A DNA stretch of 8,171 nt, from NCBI GenBank assembly GCA_031255615.1, contig JAIRSD010000233.1, positions 1-8,171 of the forward strand. The letters run 5' to 3'. How positions within the stretch are numbered: the first letter of the stretch is position 1; each line of letters opens with the position of its first letter. This DNA is from Treponema sp. (GTDB lineage Bacteria > Spirochaetota > Spirochaetia > Treponematales > Breznakiellaceae). The notes beneath the pieces were generated by a model that was not told where the DNA came from, did not search any database, and saw only the letters and a program-made list of their open reading frames with translations. The translations under genes and the position numbers were made by a program. This document shows positions 1 through 4,545 of the stretch, in pieces.

Positions 1-7
1 CTGGGCC

Positions 8-34
8 TGGGTTTTTTGCGAAACAAAAAACCCA
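8..34. repeat. A/T-rich stem-loop at left edge
   Basis: Perfect inverted repeat: TGGGTTTTTTG (8-18) pairs with CAAAAAACCCA (24-34) around the 5-nt loop CGAAA. It has no T-tract beyond the stem, so it is not a clear terminator. Its theme (T-run, then CGAAA) resembles the hairpin at 4278-4298. Confidence 0.6.
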
Positions 35-46
35 AGAAACTATTTA

Positions 47-78
47 AGCCGGCAGGATGCCGCAGCATCCTGCCGGCT
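47..78. repeat. Perfect 14-bp stem-loop
   Basis: AGCCGGCAGGATGC (47-60) is exactly complementary to 65-78, with the tetraloop CGCA. The next hairpin starts four bases later. No T-run follows. It looks like one unit of the intergenic palindrome family of this genome; function unknown. Confidence 0.65.
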
Positions 79-81
79 CGA

Positions 82-111
82 CGGAGTTTCGCGCTCCGGC
101 GCGAAACTCCG
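82..111. repeat. Perfect 13-bp stem-loop with GAGTTTCGCG core
   Basis: CGGAGTTTCGCGC (82-94) pairs perfectly with 99-111 around the loop TCCG. The arm core GAGTTTCGCG and its complement recur in the hairpin at 4229-4254, so this is a dispersed palindrome with a changed loop. Confidence 0.65.
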
Positions 112-188
112 CCAAACCCGGAACGCGCACGAAAGACGGGGACAGGCGGCTGTTGAACAATCCCTGCACTGCGATTTAAAGCGGCTGT

Positions 189-319
189 TAGAGTTGTTCA
201 GAAACTTCAGTTTCTGAACAACAACCGCTAAAATAAAGAAAAAAACGTGGATTTCCTCGGGAAACCCGCGTTTTTTCATAGGACTTGTTCAATAACCAAC
301 CGGCTTATTGAACACGTCC
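189..319 (+). repeat. Three-hairpin composite repeat, copy A (complete)
   Basis: Three consecutive stem-loops. H1 is GTTGTTCAGAAAC (193-205), loop TTCA, complement 210-222, followed by the tail ACAACCGCT. H2 is 241-275 (listed separately). H3 is TGTTCAATAA (286-295), a 9-nt loop, complement 305-314, extended by GGAC/GTCC (281-284 with 316-319). Copy B (2947-3066) has the same order. Copy C (3908-3950) has H1 only. H1 of copies A and B differs by a compensatory T-A to C-G change, which argues for a selected structure. Function unknown. Confidence 0.75.
241..276. terminator. Hairpin H2 of copy A, bidirectional terminator shape
   Basis: An A-run leads into a 16-bp stem (241-256 with 260-275, one A-C mismatch, one T-G pair, loop TCG) whose 3' side ends in T6 (271-276). 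The opposite strand also reads into a T-rich stretch, so either strand could terminate here. It lies more than 200 nt beyond the helicase stop codon at 509, so it could end that transcript. The homologous stem at 2999-3030 has a compensatory G-C to A-T change. Confidence 0.5.
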
Positions 320-508
320 ATTGTCGGCGGAAAAAAACACCCAAACAACTCTCCCCATCCCTTCGTGTACCGGCAAGCCGTAGTTCGCGCCTTTGCGCGC
401 CCTCGTGGTTAACCCCGTTCCCGGCCCCCTCTCCAACCCGGTGATGCGGCGCAATCAAGGCACAAGACCGCCGCCCCGCCCAAAACCCCGCGAGGCCGGC
501 GGCCGGAA
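320..508. other. Intergenic stretch without a gene
   Basis: No reading frame here has a ribosome site or recognisable protein. The only structure seen is a 23-nt block at 438-460 that recurs at 4072-4094. No clear T-tailed hairpin directly follows the helicase stop at 509. Confidence 0.5.
438..460 (+). repeat. 23-nt block repeated at 4072-4094 (copy 1)
   Basis: CCGGTGATG followed by a 4-nt variable part and GCAATCAAGG. The copy at 4072-4094 matches 20 of 23 bases, and the three differences are all transitions. A nearby GC-rich block ending in CCGTTCCC lies before it here but after it in the other copy. Confidence 0.45.
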
Positions 509-2614
509 TCAACGGACCGGCCTGGCAAAGCGGATAGGAGGGGCGGCGGGGGTATTGCGGGAAAAGACGCAGGCCCGGCGGGCCGCGTCTTCCGGCATAG
601 TGGCAAAGGCGCAGTAATCCTTTATCTCGATGGCGTCAACCAGACGGCCCGGCACCCCGCCGGCCCGCATCAACAGGGCCGCCACGTCCCGGGCGGAAGC
701 CCCGTGCTGCCTGCCCAGACCCACATAGACCCGGGCCGCGTCGGACAAATTGTCTTCCGTAAAATTCCGGCCCTCCCGCCGGCCCCCAAAACTGTCCCGG
801 AAAACGCCCGGGCCCCGGTTTTCCCGCCGGCCTCCGGCGCCGCGGCGGCCCCTCCCGGATTCCGGCCCCTCCCAGGGAACCCTTCCTCCCCGGAGCGGCC
901 GCGGCGGGGGGGCCTCGGCAAATTCCGCCACCGTTCCGTAACGGGAGGGGTCCAGCAGTTCCCCGTAATGGACCCGAATCAGGGCCTCCACCGCCTTTTC
1001 CGGCCCCAGCCTGTCGATGAGCTGGCGGCATACCTTGGCCAGGAAGGGGGAAGGCGCCTCGCCGGCGGCCTCCACGGAGGCATCGGAAAGGGAAACGCCG
1101 GAAAGGGGGCCGCCCCCTCCGCCCGGCGGCGGCTCCGGGGAAGCGGCGGAAGGAAGGTCCCGGGAAAAGGCCGCAGCGGATTCGGCGGCCCCCGGCGCGG
1201 ACTCCCCGGCGGAGGATTCCGCGGGAAAGGGCTCCCCCGGGGCGGCGGGAATCGTCAGGGCGGCATCGGGGCTAAAAGCCTCCTGCGGAACTTCCAACGG
1301 AAGTTCCAGCGGCAGCTCCGCCGGCATTTCTTCCGGCATTTCCGGCAGCCCCGCCAGCACATCGGCGACAATCCGGGCCCGAACCGCCTTCATCACCGAT
1401 TTTACCGAAGGCACCTTCATCCAGAGGATGCCGCTCCCCAAAACCCGCTCCATGTTCCGGGACAGTTGGCCGATCCGCCCCCGGTCCGAAGGCAGAGCCA
1501 GAGTCACCGCCTTGCCCTTCCGCCCCGCCCGGCCTGTACGGCCAATCCGGTGTACATAGGCCTCCCGGTCATGGGGAAGATCCCAGTTTACCACATGGGT
1601 AAGCCGTTCAATATCCAGCCCCCGGGCCGCCACATCGGTGGCCACCATAATCGTGGTCTGCTTGGACCGGAACCGCCGCAGAGTCCGCTCCCTGGCCTCC
1701 TGGGAAAGATCCCCGTGAATCGCTTCCGCGGGGTAGCCGTTCTCCACCAGCCGCCGGGCAAGCTCGTCGGTCTCCGCCTTGGTGCCGCAGAAGATGAGGC
1801 CGTAAAAATTCTCCGCCCCGTCGATAACCCGGCGGAGGGCCTCCAGCCGATCCTCCCGTTTCAGGACCATGTAGAACTGATCGATCAACAGAGACTGTTT
1901 TTCTTCCCCCGCGCCGTCCTCCAGGATTTCCACTTCCCCGATATGCTTCCGTATCACCCGTAGAATCTCATCCGGCATGGTGGCGGAAAAAAGGGCCACC
2001 CGGTATGGAAGGGCGGCGCCCTCGGACTCGTTTTCCGCCGGAACCCGGGGCCCCCCCTTAAGAGAAGCCATGATGGTCTCCACATCCTCAAAGAAACCCA
2101 TGTCCAGCATCTCGTCCGCCTCGTCCAGGATGAACCAATCCACCCCGGACAGATCCAGCACCTTGCGGTCCATCAGATCCATCACCCGGCCGGGAGTACC
2201 CACCACAATCTCGGTGCCCCGCTTAAGGTCCAAAATCTGGTTCCGAATGGAAGCCCCGCCGTAAACCGCGGTGATTCGGGGAAAACTCCGCTCCCCCTCC
2301 TGACGGCCCGCGGGGACAAAACTGGCAATCTCCCTGGACACCTGGAGGGCAAGCTCCCTGGTCGGGGTCAAAATCAGCGCCTGGGGACCGGTCCGCCAAA
2401 GGGTTATCCGCTCCACCAGGGGAATACCGAAGGCCGCCGTCTTTCCCGTGCCGGTCCGGGCCTTTACCACCAGATGACCGCTTTCCGCCAGCAGCCGGGG
2501 CAGGGCGATAGTCTGAATAGGGGTAGGAAGTTCGAAGCCCTTGCGGGTCAGGGCGTTTAGCACCGCGTCAGAAAGGCCGAAGGAAGAAAAAGGTTGATTT
2601 TCGTCTACAAGCAT
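509..2614 (-). CDS. DEAD-box ATP-dependent RNA helicase with DbpA-type RNA-binding domain
   Basis: ATP-dependent RNA helicase of the cytoplasm, 701 residues. Motifs in order: Q motif about 9-34; motif I ARTGTGKT 52-59 (Lys58); Ia PTREL 84-88; Ib TPGR 140-143; II DEAD 164-167; III SAT 210-212; IV-V, including ATDVAARGLD 325-334; VI HRIGRTGRAG 355-364. After the core comes a low-complexity linker (about 420-520, with a PxE repeat at 427-446), then an Arg/Gly-rich segment (about 576-617), then a DbpA-like RNA-binding domain (about 618-687). The family's known roles are ribosome assembly and RNA unfolding, as for DeaD/CsdA; the exact substrate cannot be told. The start is fixed: an in-frame TGA lies five codons upstream and the Q motif begins at residue 9. 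No Shine-Dalgarno sequence is present. It is longer than DbpA because of the linker and Arg/Gly tail, and no operon partner is visible. Confidence 0.95.
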   Translation of the reverse strand: MLVDENQPFSSFGLSDAVLNALTRKGFELPTPIQTIALPRLLAESGHLVVKARTGTGKTAAFGIPLVERITLWRTGPQALILTPTRELALQVSREIASFVPAGRQEGERSFPRITAVYGGASIRNQILDLKRGTEIVVGTPGRVMDLMDRKVLDLSGVDWFILDEADEMLDMGFFEDVETIMASLKGGPRVPAENESEGAALPYRVALFSATMPDEILRVIRKHIGEVEILEDGAGEEKQSLLIDQFYMVLKREDRLEALRRVIDGAENFYGLIFCGTKAETDELARRLVENGYPAEAIHGDLSQEARERTLRRFRSKQTTIMVATDVAARGLDIERLTHVVNWDLPHDREAYVHRIGRTGRAGRKGKAVTLALPSDRGRIGQLSRNMERVLGSGILWMKVPSVKSVMKAVRARIVADVLAGLPEMPEEMPAELPLELPLEVPQEAFSPDAALTIPAAPGEPFPAESSAGESAPGAAESAAAFSRDLPSAASPEPPPGGGGGPLSGVSLSDASVEAAGEAPSPFLAKVCRQLIDRLGPEKAVEALIRVHYGELLDPSRYGTVAEFAEAPPPRPLRGGRVPWEGPESGRGRRGAGGRRENRGPGVFRDSFGGRREGRNFTEDNLSDAARVYVGLGRQHGASARDVAALLMRAGGVPGRLVDAIEIKDYCAFATMPEDAARRACVFSRNTPAAPPIRFARPVR
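1277..1336 (-). repeat. 12-nt tandem repeat coding for PxE(M/L/V) units
   Basis: Residues 427-446 of the helicase read PEEM, PAEL, PLEL, PLEV, PQEA: five four-residue units from a 12-nt in-frame repeat in the linker between the helicase core and the RNA-binding end. Unit gain or loss would change linker length without a frameshift. Confidence 0.6.
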
Positions 2615-2620
2615 TGGCAG

Positions 2621-2649
2621 AGTGTATCACATCCCGCCCCTCAAGCTAA
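2621..2649 (-). promoter_or_regulatory. Candidate promoter of the helicase gene, possibly leaderless
   Basis: Reading the minus strand, TTAGCT (2649-2644), 17 bases, then TACACT (2626-2621), with the ATG starting 6 nt further on. The -10 is fair and the -35 poor. A start site at normal spacing would fall on or next to the ATG, which fits the missing ribosome site. The gene at 4546 has the same layout. Confidence 0.35.
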
Positions 2650-2700
2650 GACCAGGGAAGGGAGGGCGCGGGATGGGAGACATGCCGGGCGCCGGGCTCC

Positions 2701-2752
2701 TTCTTTTGGGCGCATCCCCGGCTTCGCCGGGGACCGGGCTATCCGCTCCTAT
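2701..2752 (-). repeat. Upstream structured element, copy 1 (helicase side)
   Basis: On the minus strand: ATAGGAG, CGGATAGCCCGGT, a CCCCGGC/GCCGGGG stem-loop (2716-2732, loop of 3), then ATGCGCCCAAAAGAA. The same blocks occur in the same order at 4349-4463 on the plus strand, where 53 nt are inserted and the apical part is larger. Copy 1 ends 86 nt before the helicase ATG; copy 2 ends 82 nt before the ATG at 4546. Confidence 0.65.
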
Positions 2753-2792
2753 TCCGCGCCCCGGGGGGGCTGGCCCGCCCGTTACCCCCGGT

Positions 2793-2856
2793 GGGGGGGC
2801 CCACCCCCCCCCCCCGGGCGTTTTCGGCCAGTGGGGGGCCCCCGCCCCCCCCCCCC
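2793..2856. repeat. Twin C12 homopolymer tracts with G-runs
   Basis: Two runs of exactly 12 C (2804-2815 and 2845-2856), each preceded by a GTG6-7 run (2791-2799 and 2831-2838) and a short C block. The minus strand therefore carries two G12 runs, about 190-240 nt upstream of the helicase start. Such tracts tend to slip in length and G-rich strands can form quadruplexes. No coding frame here is credible. Confidence 0.7.
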
Positions 2857-2874
2857 AAACCCCAGCATCAGCCG

Positions 2875-2907
2875 CCGCCGGCCTCCCTGCCGGCGGTTTG
2901 CCGCCGG
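2875..2907. repeat. Two competing stem-loops
   Basis: CCGCCGGC (2875-2882) can pair with GCCGGCGG (2889-2896), but 2890-2896 can instead pair with CCGCCGG (2901-2907) around the loop TTTG. The middle arm is shared, so only one stem can form at a time. Confidence 0.45.
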
Positions 2908-2946
2908 AGGACATAACCCGCTTCCTCGCAAACACGAAACGGCGAA

Positions 2947-3066
2947 TAGAGTCGTTCAGAAACTGAAGTTTCTGAACGACAACCGCTTAAAAACGAAAAA
3001 AACATGGATTTCCCCGGGAACCCGTGTTTTCCGCAAGACTCGTTCAGTAACCAACCGGCTTATTCG
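2947..3066 (+). repeat. Three-hairpin composite repeat, copy B (H3 interrupted)
   Basis: H1 is GTCGTTCAGAAAC (2951-2963), loop TGAA, complement 2968-2980. H2 is about 2999-3030. H3 left arm GTTCAGTAA (3042-3050) is followed by the same 9-nt loop as in copy A and then TTATT (3060-3064 region), where homology stops and a CGCAGCGGGG sequence begins. Copy A continues with GAACACG at that point. The H1 loop TGAA is the reverse complement of copy A's TTCA. Confidence 0.7.
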
Positions 3067-3110
3067 CAGCGGGGCCTCATACCTCGCCCTTTAGGACGAG
3101 GAGCTTCATT
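3061..3110. mobile_element. IS200/IS605-like palindromic end, copy 1
   Basis: Bases 3061-3083 are identical to 7731-7753, and 3079-3110 are identical to 3771-3802. The core is an imperfect palindrome CCTCG-C-CC-TTTA-GG-A-CGAGG (3082-3101). Small imperfect palindromes next to a TTRTT-type flank are typical of IS200/IS605 ends, but no transposase or TnpB gene is here, so this is at most a remnant or a non-autonomous element. Inference from form only. Confidence 0.4.
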
Positions 3111-3342
3111 TTTCGATTATTTCACCCATGCTTATTATTCTGTCATATTTTTTATTTTCTTCTTCCAGCATTTTTATGTTGATATGCTGTTTTTCATTTT
3201 CCAACACCAATATTTCCTTTTGCAGCTCAAGCTCCCGGATCTTGTTTCTCTGGGTTTTCTGTTTATATGAAAGGATTATCGCGATAATAGGAATGGACAA
3301 CGCGGCAAAGGGTATCAAAATGCCGATAGACTGCAGCCCCAT
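3106..3342 (-). CDS. Small membrane-anchored coiled-coil protein, unknown function
   Basis: 78 residues beginning MGLQSIGILIPFAALS. There is one hydrophobic segment near the N-terminus (about residues 6-25), then a charged heptad-like helix rich in Lys, Glu and Leu to the C-terminus (about 27-78), which suggests a membrane anchor with a cytoplasmic coiled coil. The layout recalls PspB-like small proteins, but I do not recognise a family. An ATG 12 codons upstream (3378) is in frame, but its GAGG lies one base from the start and it would overlap the promoter -35 to -10 region. The chosen ATG has AGGGGG with a 9-nt gap and lies just downstream of the promoter. The TGA stop (3106-3108) falls inside the palindromic repeat ending at 3110. 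AT-rich compared with its neighbours; it stands alone, with no partner gene adjacent. Confidence 0.65.
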   Translation of the reverse strand: MGLQSIGILIPFAALSIPIIAIILSYKQKTQRNKIRELELQKEILVLENEKQHINIKMLEEENKKYDRIISMGEIIEK

Positions 3343-3365
3343 ATCATCATGCCCCCTGTTTTCAT

Positions 3366-3394
3366 ACGATACGGCCATTCCTCATTGCTGTCAA
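3366..3394 (-). promoter_or_regulatory. Promoter of the small membrane protein gene
   Basis: On the minus strand: TTGACA (3394-3389), 17 bases, then TATCGT (3371-3366). Transcription would begin near 3359, just before the AGGGGG ribosome site. This supports the start at 3342 over the one at 3378. Confidence 0.55.
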
Positions 3395-3408
3395 GCTCCA
3401 TATCGTCA

Positions 3409-3435
3409 CAGCGGGCGGGGCAAACCAGCCCGCTG
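3409..3435. repeat. 8-bp stem-loop
   Basis: CAGCGGGC (3409-3416) pairs perfectly with GCCCGCTG (3428-3435) around an 11-nt loop. It lies just upstream of the promoter at 3366-3394. No T-tract follows, so a terminator role is unlikely. Confidence 0.4.
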
Positions 3436-3633
3436 GCTGCTTGGCCTAAAAAATCTGATATGCGGGTATAAGAAATTTACCACCATGGTGAGGAAGTCGT
3501 ACCCGACCCGGGCGAACGGAACCCCGTAATGCCCGGAACGTATACAGGCCCGTTAGGCGTCGTTTTTTCCCTTTATATATTTTCTTATTTTTTTCATCAT
3601 ATCGTGAAAAAATTTATTCAAAATAATTTTTTG

Positions 3634-3680
3634 ATTCGCAGTGGGGTCTCATGTCCCGTCCTTCAGGGCGGTTGGAGAAT
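3634..3680. mobile_element. IS200/IS605-like palindromic end, copy 2 (diverged)
   Basis: Starts ATTCGCAGTGGGGTCTCAT, matching copy 1 with a few changes, followed by the palindrome CCG-T-CC-TTCA-GG-G-CGG (3656-3671) and GTTGGAGAATT. The left flank is TTGATT, against TTATT in copies 1 and 4. No transposase is nearby. Confidence 0.35.
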
Positions 3681-3770
3681 TAGCAACGCCAACAAAAAAT
3701 TGGTAGTAGCCCCCGCAGTTAAATAACTTCCTTACAGAACGAACCTCGTAAATAATTCAACGCTTGCACG

Positions 3771-3802
3771 ATACCTCGCCCTTTAGGACGAGGAGCTTCA
3801 TT
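3771..3802. mobile_element. Palindromic end, copy 3 (32-nt exact repeat of 3079-3110)
   Basis: The 32 bases from ATACCTCG to CTTCATT are identical to 3079-3110, but the CGCAGCGGGG left part is missing. Together the two copies form direct repeats around a 660-nt AT-rich interval that holds the small membrane protein gene. Confidence 0.5.
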
Positions 3803-3907
3803 ATATCATAAATATTTGACCATAGTATTCTATTTTTACTATTGTCGATTCTCAAAATTCTTTTTGATAATAAATATACCCGATCGGCATTACAAACATT
3901 TTCATAG

Positions 3908-3950
3908 TAGAGTTGTTCAGAAACTTCAGTTTCTGAACAACAACCGCTTA
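3908..3950 (+). repeat. Three-hairpin repeat, copy C (H1 only)
   Basis: H1 is GTTGTTCAGAAAC (3912-3924), loop TTCA, complement 3929-3941, with the TAGAG lead-in and ACAACCGCTTAA tail. Its sequence matches copy A, not B. H2 and H3 are not recognisable after it. Confidence 0.7.
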
Positions 3951-4071
3951 AAGACGAAGAATTCCCCGGCATTAAAATTATTACAAAATTCAAAGTTGTT
4001 CATTATTTTCCCAACAATTTCAAAAAAATTGCCCCCCACATTCCTGCTCCCAATTTTCTCCTTTCGCTTGT

Positions 4072-4094
4072 CCGGTGATGTAGTGCAATCAAGG
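4072..4094 (+). repeat. 23-nt block repeated from 438-460 (copy 2)
   Basis: CCGGTGATG, a variable 4-nt part, then GCAATCAAGG; 20 of 23 bases match 438-460. It is followed, not preceded, by a GC-rich block ending in CCGGTTCCC. Confidence 0.45.
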
Positions 4095-4123
4095 GAGCGC
4101 TTCGCCTTGGCGCCCCTTCGCGG

Positions 4124-4163
4124 TTGAAATTCCGGTTCCCAAACAACAGCCGTCTACAAACGA
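4124..4163 (+). repeat. Possible decayed H1 tail
   Basis: AAACAACAGCCGTCTACAAA around 4140-4159, then CGAAG, resembles the H1 tail ACAACCGCTTAAAGACGAAG of copy C. The stem is lost. Weak by-eye similarity only. Confidence 0.25.
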
Positions 4164-4228
4164 AGTCCGGCCCTTTTCAGCCGCGCCTGGCCGCTGATGT
4201 CGGGCGGGCGGGGGGCCGTCTTGAATCA

Positions 4229-4254
4229 GAGTTTCGCGGCGCGGCGCGAAACTC
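4229..4254. repeat. Stem-loop sharing the GAGTTTCGCG arm with 82-111
   Basis: GAGTTTCGCG (4229-4238) pairs with CGCGAAACTC (4245-4254), loop GCGCGG. The same arms form the hairpin at 82-111 with a different loop. Confidence 0.6.
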
Positions 4255-4277
4255 CACACGGCGGGGAACATGCCGCA

Positions 4278-4298
4278 AGTTTTCGCGAAGCGAAAACT
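4278..4298. repeat. 9-bp stem-loop
   Basis: AGTTTTCGC (4278-4286) pairs with GCGAAAACT (4290-4298) around the loop GAA. First of three stem-loops closed by 3-nt loops (GAA, GAA, TTC) in 120 nt. Confidence 0.6.
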
Positions 4299-4303
4299 CA
4301 AAA

Positions 4304-4338
4304 GCCCGGGAAAACGGCGGAACGCCGGTTTCCCGGGC
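4304..4338. repeat. 15-bp stem-loop with one mismatch
   Basis: GCCCGGGAAA (4304-4313) pairs with TTTCCCGGGC (4329-4338). After one A-G mismatch the stem continues as CGGCG (4315-4319) with CGCCG (4323-4327) around GAA. Confidence 0.65.
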
Positions 4339-4348
4339 CGCGCAAGGG

Positions 4349-4463
4349 ATAGGAGGGGTGCGGAGCAGCCACGCCGCTTCGCGGCGTGGCCGGAGCGAAG
4401 CGGAGCCCCGGATAGCCCGGTCCCCGCCCGCGGGAACCGGGGGCGGGGATGCGCCCAAAAGAA
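4349..4463 (+). repeat. Upstream structured element, copy 2 (secreted-protein side)
   Basis: Blocks ATAGGAG (4349-4355), CGGATAGCCCGGTCCCCG (4409-4426) and CGGGGATGCGCCCAAAAGAA (4444-4463) match copy 1 (2752-2701, minus strand) in order and orientation relative to the downstream gene. Copy 2 carries 53 extra bases (4356-4408), including the stem-loop 4368-4390, and a larger apical part: CCCCGCCC (4422-4429) can pair with GGGCGGGG (4441-4448). A rival stem, CCCGGT (4416-4421) with ACCGGG (4436-4441), is also possible. Confidence 0.65.
4368..4390. repeat. Perfect 10-bp stem-loop inside copy 2
   Basis: GCCACGCCGC (4368-4377) pairs with GCGGCGTGGC (4381-4390) around TTC. It lies in the 53-nt stretch that copy 1 of the upstream element lacks, so it looks like a removable module. 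Confidence 0.65.
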
Positions 4464-4496
4464 AGACCGCATCCCGGCTGTCCCGCCTTTCCTATT

Positions 4497-4529
4497 GGGG
4501 AGGGCTCCGGCTTAGGGGCGCCCCTCCCC
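4497..4529. promoter_or_regulatory. Inverted repeat over the promoter of the 4546 gene
   Basis: GGGGAGGG (4497-4504) is complementary to CCCTCCCC (4522-4529). A shorter palindrome, GGGGCGCCCC (4515-4524), lies inside. The repeat overlaps the candidate -35, so it could be an operator or an alternative DNA structure; this is inference. Confidence 0.35.
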
Positions 4530-4540
4530 CTGCCGATACT
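4512..4540 (+). promoter_or_regulatory. Candidate promoter of the secreted-protein gene, possibly leaderless
   Basis: TTAGGG (4512-4517), 17 bases, GATACT (4535-4540), then 5 nt to the ATG. CTTAG stands 30 nt before the ATG here and 31 nt before the helicase ATG. A start site at normal spacing would fall on the ATG. Confidence 0.35.
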
Positions 4541-4545
4541 AAAGT

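Larger units (their letters stand above)
3395..3907. other. AT-rich intergenic stretch without a gene
   Basis: No credible gene is seen. Short frames run through the repeats and have no ribosome site. It contains the stem-loop 3409-3435, the motif AGAAATTTACCAC (3471-3483, again at 5990-6002) and two palindromic ends (3634-3680, 3771-3802). Bases 3803-3907 are plain AT-rich sequence in which I see nothing recognisable. Confidence 0.5.

Noticed and set aside
276..512. Minus-strand frame after the helicase stop
   Set aside because: It overlaps hairpin H3 and the helicase end, with no ribosome site.
704..1963. Long open frame of 419 codons on the plus strand
   Set aside because: It is antisense to the helicase gene, whose motifs are all intact. 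The frame is open only because of GC-rich codons, and its translation is Arg/Pro-rich with no known domain.
2594..3094. Plus-strand Pro/Gly-rich frame over the C-tracts
   Set aside because: It is low complexity and runs through homopolymers and the hairpin repeat, with no ribosome site.
3529..3726. 65-codon plus-strand frame
   Set aside because: Its second half is the palindromic end repeat and it has no ribosome site. I could not match it to a TnpB C-terminus.
3757..3993. 78-codon minus-strand frame
   Set aside because: It reads through H1 of copy C and the 32-nt repeat; no ribosome site or family.
4099..4130. GCGCCCCTTCGCGGTTGAAA resembling the end of a type I-C CRISPR repeat
   Set aside because: It occurs once, with no regularly spaced copies, spacers or cas genes.
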